DNA of 64,000 bases from Niastella populi (GCF_002078015.1 NZ_LWBP01000196.1:26577-90576); one strand, 5' to 3'. Shown: positions 10,707 to 21,299, numbered from the stretch's first letter. Program-made: numbers and translations. The notes: generated by a model from the letters alone, not told the origin.

Positions 10707-12239
10707 TTATTTAAGCATCACTCCTGCTTTTATCTGCGTAAAGGAATGCGGCGGGAATGTATATGTAAACTGTTTTCCCTTTGCGTCAAACACTTTTTTA
10801 ACGGGAACGTACTGATCCTGTTTATCGTATTCATATACTTCGTTCAATGAAGCGCCGGCAATAAGGCTGGCTTCGGCTTTACCGGTAAAGCTGCCGGTTA
10901 CAGGTACGATGCCGGCGGCAATTGCCTTCTCTTTGTGCCGGTTCACTACATTGATGTAAACTGTATTTGTTTCTTTCGACCAGGTGGTGGTAACATCGAG
11001 GTAAGGAATGTCGTTAAATTTCGGCGTATTGAACTTATCGCAGTAAACATCGGTATCTACCGATGTTCCGCGGCAATTATTTGAAAACGCCCTGAAAATA
11101 TAGAACAGGGGTGTTTTAAACGTTCCCTTTTTGTTGTCATTTGCCAGTAACGAAGTGAGCAGGGTAAAATTCGCCATCTTAACCACATCGGCATGGCGCA
11201 GAAAAGAATTGAAACATTGCGCAACAGGTAGAACAGATAGCGTATTTCTCGACATCAGCCCCCACTCGTCTACCGTAATATAAATTGGTTTTTTGATGCC
11301 GTTCTTTACACGTGCCGTTTCTATCTGGGCTGCCGGTATTGTTATCTTTTCTTCAAAATCCATCGCACTTTGCCCGATATAATTATAATAATCATCTGAT
11401 CTTTCCCAGTACCGGTGGATAGATAAATAATCGATCTTGTCGCCCAGTCCCTCCAATACTTTCCGGTTCCAGTCGATCCATATGCCTGTAGGTTCATACC
11501 AGGAAGAACCGGCGGCCACCAGTTTGATAGTACTGTCAACCGACTTCATGGCTTTGGCCGCTTCCCGGCCAATTTTTACGTAATCTTCTGCCGTTTTGTA
11601 ACCAAGCTCCCAGGGATAACCGTCTACTTCATTGCCGAGGTCCCAGATCTTAACATTGTATGGTTCCTTATGGCCGTTTTTGGCGCGCAGGTCTGAGTAA
11701 TACGTTCCCTTTGGATAGTTACAGTATTCCAGCCAGTAAACGGCATCTTTTATATCGCCCAGACCGAGGTTCACACACACCACATTTTCACTGCCTATCG
11801 CTTTATTCAGGGCAAACCATTCATCGGTACCCACATGATTGTTGTCTATACCGCCCCATGCCAGGTTGATGCGCGCCGGGCGCTGTGACCTGTCGCCGAT
11901 ACCGTCCTGCCAGTTATAGCCCATTAAAAAATTCCCGCCCGGCCAGCGCATATTGGTGATCTTTAATTCTCTCATGGCTTCAATATAGTTCTTCTTAAAG
12001 CCATTCTCATCGGCCAGTGGCGAAGCAGGATCGTATAAGGTCCCATACAGCGTATTGAACTGTACCGAATCGGGCAAACCGAATCTTCTACCGTTAAACT
12101 GTATCGGTTCCATAAATACCCCGTAGATGCCGGGATCGATTTCGCCTATGTTCCTTTCAATATTTATTTTAATGGTGGCCTCCTGCGCAGGTAGCAGGGA
12201 AGGCAGCAGGATCAATAATGCGAAAAGTCGTTTTTTCAT
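10707..12239 (-). CDS. GH51-family alpha-L-arabinofuranosidase
   Basis: The enzyme releases arabinofuranose side chains by a retaining mechanism. The 510-residue protein has a signal peptide (LLPSLLPAQ), a (beta/alpha)8 barrel and a C-terminal beta sandwich (from about residue 390). Diagnostic motifs are MRWPGGNF at the start of the barrel, GNEVDG with the acid/base Glu204, and VDEWG with the nucleophile Glu325. The protein ends in a typical PPHSFTQI strand. The gene lies second in its operon, 23 bp after GH3 and 33 bp before the tandem esterase. Together with GH43 this suggests arabinose-decorated substrates such as solanaceous-type xyloglucan or arabinoxylan. Confidence 0.95.
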   Translation of the reverse strand: MKKRLFALLILLPSLLPAQEATIKINIERNIGEIDPGIYGVFMEPIQFNGRRFGLPDSVQFNTLYGTLYDPASPLADENGFKKNYIEAMRELKITNMRWPGGNFLMGYNWQDGIGDRSQRPARINLAWGGIDNNHVGTDEWFALNKAIGSENVVCVNLGLGDIKDAVYWLEYCNYPKGTYYSDLRAKNGHKEPYNVKIWDLGNEVDGYPWELGYKTAEDYVKIGREAAKAMKSVDSTIKLVAAGSSWYEPTGIWIDWNRKVLEGLGDKIDYLSIHRYWERSDDYYNYIGQSAMDFEEKITIPAAQIETARVKNGIKKPIYITVDEWGLMSRNTLSVLPVAQCFNSFLRHADVVKMANFTLLTSLLANDNKKGTFKTPLFYIFRAFSNNCRGTSVDTDVYCDKFNTPKFNDIPYLDVTTTWSKETNTVYINVVNRHKEKAIAAGIVPVTGSFTGKAEASLIAGASLNEVYEYDKQDQYVPVKKVFDAKGKQFTYTFPPHSFTQIKAGVMLK

Positions 12240-12262
12240 TTGAGACAGGTTTTGATTGTGTG

Positions 12263-14947
12263 TTACTTAATAACCACCTTCACCACTTTCAGGTCTTTTT
12301 CTGCAGAACTGTTTCCATATAACAATTCGTATTCGCCTGCAGCTACTGTCATTTTCCTGGAATTGCTATCAAAGAATTCAAACGCGGAAGGCGGCAGGCT
12401 GACAACAGCCGTGGTGGTTTTGCCGGCAGCAAGGGTCACTCTTGTAAAACCCCGTAAAGTTTTCAGCGGACCATCGCTATCGCCCGTTTTTCGAACATAC
12501 ACCTGTACTATTTCCGTTCCGTTGCGTTTGCCGGTGTTCGTTATGGGTATGGATAGATCGAGGTTTTCGTTGTTGCGGATCTCCGTTTTGCCAGGTTGTG
12601 CAGTACCAATGGAGAAAGTGGTGTAACTTAATCCAAACCCAAACTGAAAAAGCGGATCGGCCATATAACGGTAGGTTCTGCCTTTCATGGAATAATCTTC
12701 AAAATCGGCCAGTTGCGTGGTATCGCTGTAAAAAGTAACGGGCAATTTACCCGAAGGGTTGTAGTCGCCGAACAATACATCGGCAATGGCCTGTCCGCCC
12801 GATTCGCCGCCGTACCAGGCCTGCAGAATGGCATCACAGGTTTCAGTTTCAGGCGCCATTCCGATGGCCGAGCCGGAGCAATTGACAAAGATCAGTTTTT
12901 TACCTGCCGCCTTCAGTGCTTTTAAACAATTGCGTTGTACTTCGGGCAATTGAATATCTGTACGATCGCCGCCTTTAAATCCCGGGTAGGAGACCGGCAT
13001 TTCTTCTCCTTCCAGCAATGTGGAAAGGCCGCCGGCAAATATTACCACCTCAATGCCTTTGAGTTTATTGATGAGGCCGCTAAAATCAACATCCACTTCC
13101 CTGCCAAAATCAAATTCAATATTCGCCTGCCAGTTGTTCAATTGGGCAAAACGCACTTCTATTTTATATTTCTTACCACCCTCTACCTTGTAGGGGATCC
13201 TTGAAAGCAATGTGCGCCAGTTATTCGTTCTGTTCACCAATGTTCCGTTTACATACAATTGCATGGAACCTGTGGCCCCGCATTTAAATACAATTTCCTC
13301 CGTTTGGGCCGCAGCGAATTCCGTTTCATACAATGCCGAAAAGTTTTCGAGTTGAACACCGGATGCAAATTCGTGCTGACCGGCGGTGGTTAATTTTAGC
13401 GGATTGGTTATCTGTTCCGTAATAACGGGTTCGCCTTTCAGCTCACGATTGTTCCAGTAAGTGGCTTTGAAACCTTTTTTGCCGTCGATGGAACATTGTG
13501 AAAAATAGCTTTGCGTTACTTTATTCTCCACCAGGTCGCAGCCCTTATCGTACAATACACTGCCGGCCGGCATTTTACTGCGCAGCCCATGGAGGATGTT
13601 GATCGTTCTTACCGGTTTGCCATTATAATTTCCCCAAAGCATAGGATCATTGTCGGCATTGGGACCTATTACAGCTATTTTTTTTAAGTTTCTTTTTAAA
13701 GGAAGGGTATTATTCCTGTTTTGCAGCAAGGTCATCGATTCAAGCGCCATATCGAGGGCCAGTTTTCTATGCGCTTCGTTATTGACTACAGACATGGGGA
13801 TGTTCGCCCAGGGAACCAATGCATCCTCATCCAGATCGCCCAGGTCGATTCGCCCGATCAACACCCGCAGCAGGTGTTTGTCGATCTCCTGTTCGGTGAT
13901 GAGGCCCCGTGAAACCGCTTCCGGCAGGCTTTTGTAGGCATAACCTTCCCAAACACATTCCACGTCGGTACCGGCCAAAGCACCTTTGGCGGAAGCATGT
14001 ACCGCGTCGGATGACACTTTATGGCTGGTATAAAAATCGGTGATGGCGCCACAATCGGAAACAACCACATGTTTAAAGCCCCAGCTGTCGCGCAGGATGG
14101 TTTGCAGCAACCGGTTGTTGCCGCAACAGGGCTCGTCATCTAACCGCTGGTAAGCGCACATTACCTGGCGCACGCCGGCATCGATCACCAGCGATCTGAA
14201 GGCCGGCAAATAGGTTTCATACAGGTCGCGCGGCTTTACCTGGTACAGGTTTAACGTATGCCTGCTCCATTCAGGCCCCGAATGCACGGCAAAATGTTTT
14301 GCGCAGGCAAGTAACTTGCGGTACCTTGAACCGGCAGGCCCCTGTAACCCTTTTACCACGGCTACCCCCATACGTGAAGTAAGGTATGGATCTTCGCCAT
14401 AGGTTTCCTGGCCACGCCCCCAGCGGGGATCGCGGAAAATATTTACATTGGGGGTCCAAACCGACAAGCTGAGGAAGCGCCGGTTTTCCTTTCCATTCCG
14501 TAATGCTTCATGATATTTTGCCCGCACTTCATCTGAAGTGGCCTCAAACACCCTGTACACGAGCGAATCGTCGAAAGAGGCAGCCATGCCAACAGGTTCG
14601 GGAAATACGGTAACGTTATCATTATTCGCCAGGCCATGCAGGGCCTCGCTCCACCAATTGAATTTTTTTATGCCCAACCGGGGTATGGCCGGCGACTGAT
14701 CGAAGAGCAACGAGGCTTTTTCTTCCAGTGTGAGCCGTGTGATCAGGTCTTTTGCTCTTTCTTCCGAACCCAGGTTCGGGTTCTGGTAAGGCAGTTTCTG
14801 GGCAAAGGCGGGAGTTGAAAATAAAAAAGACAGGAAAATGGCGCGTAAAAGTACAAATCGGGGAATTCCGGAATTGAACGCCACTTGTTTTTCCCGGTAC
14901 CCAATGGCCTGTTCTTTCCCTGCAATAAAAAGGATGTCATTTCGCAT
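12263..14947 (-). CDS. GH3-family beta-glycosidase with inserted PA14 domain (xylosidase- or glucosidase-type)
   Basis: This is a retaining beta-glycosidase. The GH3 barrel carries KHFAVHSGPE and the nucleophile Asp298 in VVSDCGAI; the Cys after Asp is common in beta-xylosidases. A PA14-like domain (GFKATYWNNRELKG to the YKIEVRFAQL region) is inserted in the second domain, and a fibronectin-III-like tail closes the protein. The frame is open to ATG 15049, but a putative -7 element at 15013-15020 would leave that start untranscribed. I use ATG 14947; GTG 14884 gives a cleaner signal peptide (VLLRAIFLSFLF) and is a serious alternative. The gene heads the run GH3-GH51-CE1-GH9-GH43 and is divergent from HTCS1. 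Confidence 0.9.
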   Translation of the reverse strand: MRNDILFIAGKEQAIGYREKQVAFNSGIPRFVLLRAIFLSFLFSTPAFAQKLPYQNPNLGSEERAKDLITRLTLEEKASLLFDQSPAIPRLGIKKFNWWSEALHGLANNDNVTVFPEPVGMAASFDDSLVYRVFEATSDEVRAKYHEALRNGKENRRFLSLSVWTPNVNIFRDPRWGRGQETYGEDPYLTSRMGVAVVKGLQGPAGSRYRKLLACAKHFAVHSGPEWSRHTLNLYQVKPRDLYETYLPAFRSLVIDAGVRQVMCAYQRLDDEPCCGNNRLLQTILRDSWGFKHVVVSDCGAITDFYTSHKVSSDAVHASAKGALAGTDVECVWEGYAYKSLPEAVSRGLITEQEIDKHLLRVLIGRIDLGDLDEDALVPWANIPMSVVNNEAHRKLALDMALESMTLLQNRNNTLPLKRNLKKIAVIGPNADNDPMLWGNYNGKPVRTINILHGLRSKMPAGSVLYDKGCDLVENKVTQSYFSQCSIDGKKGFKATYWNNRELKGEPVITEQITNPLKLTTAGQHEFASGVQLENFSALYETEFAAAQTEEIVFKCGATGSMQLYVNGTLVNRTNNWRTLLSRIPYKVEGGKKYKIEVRFAQLNNWQANIEFDFGREVDVDFSGLINKLKGIEVVIFAGGLSTLLEGEEMPVSYPGFKGGDRTDIQLPEVQRNCLKALKAAGKKLIFVNCSGSAIGMAPETETCDAILQAWYGGESGGQAIADVLFGDYNPSGKLPVTFYSDTTQLADFEDYSMKGRTYRYMADPLFQFGFGLSYTTFSIGTAQPGKTEIRNNENLDLSIPITNTGKRNGTEIVQVYVRKTGDSDGPLKTLRGFTRVTLAAGKTTTAVVSLPPSAFEFFDSNSRKMTVAAGEYELLYGNSSAEKDLKVVKVVIK

Positions 14948-15012
14948 AGCAGCATCGTATTGGCAAAAAATTTTTGTACGGAAATCAAAAAGGTCAGTCG
15001 TACATTTAATAA

Positions 15013-15020
15013 CAAAAATA
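15013..15020 (-). promoter_or_regulatory. Candidate -7 promoter element for the GH3-GH51-CE1-GH9-GH43 operon
   Basis: The minus strand reads TATTTTTG, a perfect match to TAnnTTTG, in the gap between the divergent GH3 and HTCS1 genes. It would place the start of transcription near 15007, upstream of ATG 14947 and downstream of ATG 15049. No direct repeats like those of PUL 2 occur here. The region is AT-rich, so a chance match is possible. Confidence 0.35.
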
Positions 15021-15123
15021 GCCGGGCGCCCAATCGCGGCATGGGCCATTTGTGCGAAAGACTAGCTATTTTGTTCGATGAGGACACCATAATTACCTAA
15101 CTGCTTAAATAACGATTGCCAAT

Positions 15124-18100
15124 ATGCTGAAATATATTTATATATTTTGGGGTTCCTTATTAATAGCTTACCTCAATACCCGGGCGCAAACCGGGCCTGT
15201 CAACTTCACTTCCCTGTCTACCCGCGACGGTTTGTTGTCCAATTCGGTAAATACTATTATAAAAGACCGTTATGGGCTCATGTGGTTTGGCACAGACGAC
15301 GGGCTTGAAAAATATGATGGAACCAATTTTACCGCCTACCGTTACCAGCCTGGCGATACCACCAGCCTGCGCACCAATGAGGTGTTGGCATTACATGAAG
15401 ACAGGTCGGGTAATTTGTGGGTTGGGACCAGCGGCGGCGGGCTCAGCCTGTACGACCGTAAAAATGATAAATTTTTACATTACCCGGTAAAGACCGGAAC
15501 GGCCACGCTTTCGGGCAGCGACGTCATCAGGGGAATATGCAGCGACTACCGCGGCAAAATATGGATCGCTCAATACGAAGGATTGTACATGCTTGACCCC
15601 GAAACCCAGTCGATCTCAAAACACCTGCTGCGCGATGCAGCCGGCCGGCCGGTAAAAACAACCCTTTTAACTGTTTATGAGGACAGTAAACAACGTTTGT
15701 GGATCGCAACCGACAATGGGCTTTTCCTGTACAATATCAGGTTGAACAGTTTCAGGCTGTATGAAAATGATAAAACAGACGAATACAGCCTGCAGGTGAA
15801 CAGGATACGAGCGGTTGCGGAAGACAAATGGGGCAATATATGGGTAGGCACTTCAACCGGGTTGAGCAGGCTGAAACCCGATGGATCGGGGTTTATACAT
15901 TATAGCTATTTAAACGGTAATGAGATCAACAGCATAGCCGCCGACGACCAGGGGTTATTATGGATTGGCAGCTTTAACGGTTTATATGTTTATAATGTCC
16001 AGGCCGGAACATTCTCGGTTCATACCCATGAAAATGGCAATCATCAAAGTTTAAGCAGCAAACTGGTGCGGTGTATCTTTATCGACAAACAGGGCATTTA
16101 CTGGTTTGGCACTTTCCAGGGCGGCATTTGCAAGTATGACAAAAATCTTAATTTATTCAACCTCACGTTAAGCAGCAGTTTCCAGGAGAACCGGTCGAAC
16201 ATCGCCGTTATCACCTCCATGGCCGAAAACAAAAATGGCGCAGTGTTATTGGGAACGAACGGCAACGGATTATATGAATTCGACCGCAGGAAAGACAAAG
16301 TGATCCCTGTACATGTTCCGCTGAAAAATGTACCGGCCGGTACGCTCACTGTCCTCGCCCTGCAACGCACCCGAACCAATAAGGTATATATAGGCACGTA
16401 TGGCCATGGCGTGATCATCGCCGACCAGCACACCGGCGCCTGTAAACAACTGGTGAAAGGAAACGGCGTAAACGGCCTCACCGGGAACGACATTTTTTGT
16501 TTGTTCGAAGACAGTAAGGGAAATATCTGGATAGGCACCAATGGAGACGGCATTACTGTAGTGAATGATGACCGGGTAATGGCGCGGTATTCTCCCCAGC
16601 CTGCGGGGAGTGGCGTGGCGGCGTTGCCTATCAATGGCTATATACGGGCCATTGCAGAAGATGCCGGTGGCAATATATGGATAGGCACCCATGGCGGCGG
16701 TATAGCTGTGTACGAGCCGTCGACAGGAAAGTGGACCATCTACACGCAGGAGAACAGCCAGTTGCCGGGCAATAAGATCCAATGTCTTCACCGCGACCGC
16801 AAAGGGAAAATGTGGATCGGTACTTTCAGTGGTTTGGCCACTTTTGAAGCCGGTAAGCACCTGTTCACCCCTTATACAGAAAAAGACGGTTTGCAAAACA
16901 GCATGGTTTACCAGATCGTAGAAGATGCAACTGGCAGGTTATGGCTCTCTACCAATACCGGTATAACCCAATTCGACACAGATACAAAACGTTTCCGGAA
17001 CTTCTCGCATCTGAATGGCCTTCAAAACTCAAATTATATTCGGGGCGCCGGTTTGAGGTTAGCCGACGGCGAACTGCTTTTCAGCGGCCTGGAAGGCTTC
17101 AATCATTTTTATCCCGACAGGCTTACCGTTAACCGGAATGTGCCGCAGGTTATTTTAACCGACCTGAAGATCTCTAACAAACCGGTTGCTGCCGGAAGCG
17201 ATGCGCCAATCAAAGAACATATATCGGTTGCCGATGAAATACGGCTGAATTACAAACAAAACTTTGCGCTGAACTTTGTAGCGCTTAACTATACAATTCC
17301 GAGGCAGAACCACTACGCTTACAAACTCGATGGTTTTGACAGGGACTGGAACTATGTTGGCACCGCCAGCCAGGCCTCCTATACCAACCTCGATCCCGGC
17401 GAATATACCTTCAGGGTAAAAGCCGGTAACAACGATGGCATCTGGAGCACAAAAGACACGATCATAAAAATATATGTGAAGCCTCCTTTCTGGCGTACCG
17501 CCTATGCTTATATATTTTATGTGCTCGCGATCGGCGGACTGCTTCTTTACAGCAGGCACAAAGGCATTTCAAGAATAAGAAAGAAGTTTGCCCTGGAACA
17601 GGAGCGGCGCGAAGTTAAACGCGTACAGGAGCTTGACCGGATGAAGCTGAAATTCCTTACCAACCTCAGCCACGATTTCAGAACGCCCATTTCGTTGATC
17701 ATGGGGCCGGTTGACCAACTGATCGAAGAAGAGGCTACTACCGGCAGACTCGAAAAACTGAATATGATCAGGCGTAATGCAAGAAGACTGCTGAACCTCG
17801 TAAACCAGCTGCTCGACTTCAGGAAGATGGAAGAGCATGAATTGAAATTACAGTTATCGAAAGGCGAGTTTATTTCCTTTTTAAAGGAAGTGACTGATTC
17901 TTTCCGGGATATGTCGGAAAGAAAACATATCAGCTTCACTTTCAAAAGCTGTATCGACCGGCTGGATGTTTTTTTTGATCGCGACAAAATAGAGCGCATT
18001 CTTTTCAATTTATTATCAAATGCATTCAAGTTCACCCTCGGGGGCGGCCATATTACCGTGGAACTGCAAAAAGCCGAAAGTTCAGACGACCAGGAACAAA

Positions 18101-19224
18101 CCTGGGTGTGGATCAATGTAACGGATACAGGTATTGGCATTCCAACGGATAAGAAAGACCTTATATTCGACCGCTTCTTTCAAAACGATACCAGCGCCTC
18201 CATCCTTAACCAGGGCACCGGTATTGGTTTGTCGATAACCAAAGAGTTCATAAAATTACATGGGGGGAAAATTCAGGTAGAAAGCGAGCCGGGTAAAGGG
18301 TGCGCATTTACTATCCAAATTCCGCTGAAGCGTGTTCATGAAACAGCGGTTGAAAGTCAACAGGCCGCGCAAAAAGAACAGGATGTGCCCACCCCCCGTG
18401 CAAACAGGTTACCTGCTGCTGCGGAAGAAGGCAATATGAACGATGCGTTGCCTGTATTGCTGGTGGAAGACAATGATGATTTCAGGTTTTACCTGAAAGA
18501 CAACCTGCGCGGCAGGTATAAAGTCATAGAGTCGGTCAACGGCAAAGATGGCTGGCAGAAAACGCTCTCGCAACATCCGCAACTGATAGTAAGTGATGTA
18601 AGCATGCCTGAAATGGATGGTATTGAACTGGTTAAAAAAATAAAAGCGGATAAAAGAACCAGCCATATTCCTGTGATCCTGCTAACGGCTATGACGGGCC
18701 AGGAACAGCAGATCAAAGGGTTGGAAACAGGGGCCAACGACTACATAACCAAACCGTTCAATTTTGAGGTTTTGAATGCCAAAATAAAGAACCTGCTGCA
18801 GTTGCAGAGCACGATGCAAAGCACTTATACGAAGCAGTTAAAATTTGCGGCACCGGAAGTGGAAATAGATTCCCCGGATGAAAAATTACTGACGACAATC
18901 GTGGGCTATCTTGAAAAAAACATCACCAACCCGCAATTGTCGGTAGAAAGCTTAAGCAGGCAGATTGGCATGAGCAGAAGCACCCTGTATACCAAACTGC
19001 TTGAGCTCACCGGCGAAACCCCGGTAGAGTACATTCGTTCTTTTCGATTGAGCAAAGCGGTTGCATTGATGGGGAAAAGCAATATGACCATTTCGGAGAT
19101 CGCTTACCAGGTTGGGTTTACAACACCTAACTATTTTGCGAAATCGTTCAAAGGAAAGTTCAATATGCTTCCTTCCGAATTCATTGCAAAAATGCGAAAG
19201 GCAAACCCGGGCGGTGACAGTTAA
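15124..19224 (+). CDS. HTCS1: hybrid two-component system regulator (periplasmic sensor, kinase, receiver and AraC output in one chain)
   Basis: This is a one-protein signalling system that senses a glycan fragment in the periplasm and activates PUL transcription. The order is: signal anchor; two beta-propeller domains built of repeated motifs such as LWVGTSGGGLS and IWIGTNGDGI (about residues 30-700); a Y_Y_Y domain (about 705-785); a membrane segment (AYAYIFYVLAIGGLLLY); HisKA with His850 (LSHDFRTP); HATPase with GTGIGLSI; a receiver with phospho-acceptor Asp1158 (VSDVSMPEMDG); and a C-terminal AraC-type HTH (IAYQVGFTTPNYFAKSFK). It is divergent from the GH3 operon and convergent with the CE20-type esterase gene, so it is the likely regulator of PUL 1. 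The inducing sugar cannot be read from sequence. Confidence 0.95.
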   Translation: MLKYIYIFWGSLLIAYLNTRAQTGPVNFTSLSTRDGLLSNSVNTIIKDRYGLMWFGTDDGLEKYDGTNFTAYRYQPGDTTSLRTNEVLALHEDRSGNLWVGTSGGGLSLYDRKNDKFLHYPVKTGTATLSGSDVIRGICSDYRGKIWIAQYEGLYMLDPETQSISKHLLRDAAGRPVKTTLLTVYEDSKQRLWIATDNGLFLYNIRLNSFRLYENDKTDEYSLQVNRIRAVAEDKWGNIWVGTSTGLSRLKPDGSGFIHYSYLNGNEINSIAADDQGLLWIGSFNGLYVYNVQAGTFSVHTHENGNHQSLSSKLVRCIFIDKQGIYWFGTFQGGICKYDKNLNLFNLTLSSSFQENRSNIAVITSMAENKNGAVLLGTNGNGLYEFDRRKDKVIPVHVPLKNVPAGTLTVLALQRTRTNKVYIGTYGHGVIIADQHTGACKQLVKGNGVNGLTGNDIFCLFEDSKGNIWIGTNGDGITVVNDDRVMARYSPQPAGSGVAALPINGYIRAIAEDAGGNIWIGTHGGGIAVYEPSTGKWTIYTQENSQLPGNKIQCLHRDRKGKMWIGTFSGLATFEAGKHLFTPYTEKDGLQNSMVYQIVEDATGRLWLSTNTGITQFDTDTKRFRNFSHLNGLQNSNYIRGAGLRLADGELLFSGLEGFNHFYPDRLTVNRNVPQVILTDLKISNKPVAAGSDAPIKEHISVADEIRLNYKQNFALNFVALNYTIPRQNHYAYKLDGFDRDWNYVGTASQASYTNLDPGEYTFRVKAGNNDGIWSTKDTIIKIYVKPPFWRTAYAYIFYVLAIGGLLLYSRHKGISRIRKKFALEQERREVKRVQELDRMKLKFLTNLSHDFRTPISLIMGPVDQLIEEEATTGRLEKLNMIRRNARRLLNLVNQLLDFRKMEEHELKLQLSKGEFISFLKEVTDSFRDMSERKHISFTFKSCIDRLDVFFDRDKIERILFNLLSNAFKFTLGGGHITVELQKAESSDDQEQTWVWINVTDTGIGIPTDKKDLIFDRFFQNDTSASILNQGTGIGLSITKEFIKLHGGKIQVESEPGKGCAFTIQIPLKRVHETAVESQQAAQKEQDVPTPRANRLPAAAEEGNMNDALPVLLVEDNDDFRFYLKDNLRGRYKVIESVNGKDGWQKTLSQHPQLIVSDVSMPEMDGIELVKKIKADKRTSHIPVILLTAMTGQEQQIKGLETGANDYITKPFNFEVLNAKIKNLLQLQSTMQSTYTKQLKFAAPEVEIDSPDEKLLTTIVGYLEKNITNPQLSVESLSRQIGMSRSTLYTKLLELTGETPVEYIRSFRLSKAVALMGKSNMTISEIAYQVGFTTPNYFAKSFKGKFNMLPSEFIAKMRKANPGGDS

Positions 19225-19277
19225 AGGGAAGCCAGGTGCTTCTCCAAAAGAAAAACCCGGTTCCGTTCCCGGATCGT

Positions 19278-19302
19278 AAAAAACAATTTCAAAAAAATTG
19301 TT
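19278..19302 (-). terminator. Candidate AT-rich terminator after the GH5-GH97-esterase operon
   Basis: The convergent gap between HTCS1 and the esterase gene contains AACAATTT (19282-19289) and its complement AAATTGTT (19295-19302) around a 5-base loop. Read on the minus strand the hairpin runs into a T tract (19283-19278), 36 bp past the esterase stop. The stem is weak, with a single G-C pair. Confidence 0.45.
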
Positions 19303-19337
19303 CCCGGCATTTATCATATGCCCACCGACCCCGCTTT

Positions 19338-21299
19338 TTATTTTTGGGTAATTCCTTTCCATTCATCCGTTCGGAAAGGTACGGCCGGCAGGCCTTCCGA
19401 ATTTACCAGGTTGCATTCGGGATTGTCGGCCCATGCATATCGAACGGCCACCGGTTCCACCACTTTATCAGAACAGACAATCACTTCATTTCCTTTTCCC
19501 GGAGCCATCATGGCTGCTGCCCAATAAAATTGTTTGTCTTTACCGGCAATGGCAAAACCCGTTATTTTCTTCGAGCCGTTTGTTGAAAGGCCCAACCCCG
19601 TGTTGGCAAAACTGACCCTGATGCAGCTGCCATCTTTCCGGAAGGCCTGAAACGTTGGGCCCGTTGCGATGCATTCCTGTTTATAAACCATTTTATTGGC
19701 AACCAGGGCCAGGCGGCGGCCCACTTCCTGTTTATTTTTCGGATGGATATCATTCGCTTCGCCAATATCAATGGCGCAGGCCATACCGGTATTAGGCTGT
19801 GAAAGTGCCAGCGTTTGCGCTTCCCTCAGTTCAGCCCATTCGCTTTCAGACGGAAGCGGTTTTGTTTTCATATAATTGGCCAGCTGAACAAATAAAAACG
19901 GAAGATTTCCCTGCCGCCAGCGTTTTCTCCAGTCGGCGATCAGCATGGGAAATAATTTTCGATAATGGTAAGCCGCCGCTGCATTCGATTCGCCCTGGTA
20001 CCAGATAAAGCCCCTGATACCATAAGGAATAACCGGGTGTATCATGGTATTAAAGAGTACAGTGGGGTAATACTGATAGTTGAGCATTTTCGGAAGCGCA
20101 GTTTCAAGATCTTTTTTAAACGCCCATTTTCCACTTAAAGAAATTGTAGAGCACCCATCCGTAATATAAATATCATCTGCTGCATTCAAACCGCCTCCGC
20201 CCCATAACATGGCTATTCTTACAGCAATGGCATTTTCTCCGCTCCTGGTTACACTGGCAGGAATGGTATAGGAATGTGCCGGACTGGCATTCCATACATT
20301 TTTACAAATTTCGTGGCCATTAAAATAAAGCGAGTAGTTCATTTCAGGATGGCCCATGTTAATGGTAACATCTTTTCCGGCAAAGGATGGCGGCAGCGAT
20401 ATTTTTTTCCGTAACCAAACCATTCCTTCATGATAGTCAACCCCGGGCTCTTTTATCACATCCGGCATTTCAATGGTTTTCCAGCCGGCATCATCATATT
20501 CCGGAACCGTAACTATCTTATCTGTATTATTCTGAGGGTTATATACAATGTGCCAAAAACGTATCAGGTTCAAACTGTCCTGCACAAAATCTTCCCGGTC
20601 GGGCATAAGCGTATCATTACTTAAAGTTCGTGCTTTGGTAATAGGTGAAGTAAGCAGCATTTCCCTGCTGGTCCATGCTTCTATCGGCGTTCCGCCCCAG
20701 GTGCTTTGTATAATGCCAACCGGAACGTTTTGGTCGCGGTGAATTTTACGGGCAAAATAGTAAGCAGCTGCAGAAAACGTTTTCACATTTTCGGAATCAC
20801 AAACTTTCCATTTGCCGGCTGATATATCGGTTTGCGGTTTTACCTGCTTGCTGTGTTCAACAACCAGAAAACGTATTTGCGGAAAACCGGCGTTTGCAAT
20901 TTCCTTATTTGCATCTTTAGCCTGTTGCACCTCCCATTCCATGTTCGACTGACCCGATGCCAGCCATACATCGCCGACAAGAATGCCCTTTAGTTTAATG
21001 CCGGAAGCTGGTTTTTCCGATTCAGCAATTTCAAGTACATAAGGTCCTCCTTCCCTGAAGATGGGAAATTTTACCTGCCATTTCCCTTCCTTATCGGCCC
21101 TGGCGGTAGCCTTTATATTTCCCAGTTTTGCCACCACCAGGGCGCCCGGAGTTGAATTCCCCCACACCGGGATATTGATGCCTCTTTGCAAAACCATACT
21201 ATCACCGAACACTTTCGACAAAACGATCTGGGCATGAGCAGCTGTTCGAAGAATGAATATTGTTAACAGGGGGAGCAATACATGTATACCGGATCTCAT
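19338..21299 (-). CDS. SASA-type carbohydrate acetylesterase (sialate O-acetylesterase family, CE20-like)
   Basis: Members of this SGNH-hydrolase family remove O-acetyl groups from sugars; some, now grouped as CE20, act on acetylated xyloglucan or xylan. A signal peptide (AAHAQ) precedes the catalytic domain. The nucleophile block is SGQSNMEW with Ser118, and a later GESNA motif matches the family. A jelly-roll insertion of roughly 150 residues (about 230-370, SLYFNGHEICKNVW) splits the catalytic domain, as in CE20 enzymes. The gene is third of the run GH5-GH97-esterase, 26 bp after GH97. Because plant xyloglucan galactosyl residues are often acetylated, a role in deacetylating galactose before the galactosidases act fits the context. 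Despite the family name, nothing here suggests sialic acid. Confidence 0.88.
   Translation of the reverse strand: MRSGIHVLLPLLTIFILRTAAHAQIVLSKVFGDSMVLQRGINIPVWGNSTPGALVVAKLGNIKATARADKEGKWQVKFPIFREGGPYVLEIAESEKPASGIKLKGILVGDVWLASGQSNMEWEVQQAKDANKEIANAGFPQIRFLVVEHSKQVKPQTDISAGKWKVCDSENVKTFSAAAYYFARKIHRDQNVPVGIIQSTWGGTPIEAWTSREMLLTSPITKARTLSNDTLMPDREDFVQDSLNLIRFWHIVYNPQNNTDKIVTVPEYDDAGWKTIEMPDVIKEPGVDYHEGMVWLRKKISLPPSFAGKDVTINMGHPEMNYSLYFNGHEICKNVWNASPAHSYTIPASVTRSGENAIAVRIAMLWGGGGLNAADDIYITDGCSTISLSGKWAFKKDLETALPKMLNYQYYPTVLFNTMIHPVIPYGIRGFIWYQGESNAAAAYHYRKLFPMLIADWRKRWRQGNLPFLFVQLANYMKTKPLPSESEWAELREAQTLALSQPNTGMACAIDIGEANDIHPKNKQEVGRRLALVANKMVYKQECIATGPTFQAFRKDGSCIRVSFANTGLGLSTNGSKKITGFAIAGKDKQFYWAAAMMAPGKGNEVIVCSDKVVEPVAVRYAWADNPECNLVNSEGLPAVPFRTDEWKGITQK

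Noticed and set aside
14947..15049. Extended N-terminus of the first GH3
   Set aside because: The extra 34 residues have no signal-peptide character and start upstream of the putative -7 element.
19338..21299. Sialic acid metabolism suggested by the esterase family name
   Set aside because: No sialidase, transporter or lyase is nearby; the setting is plant glycan deacetylation.
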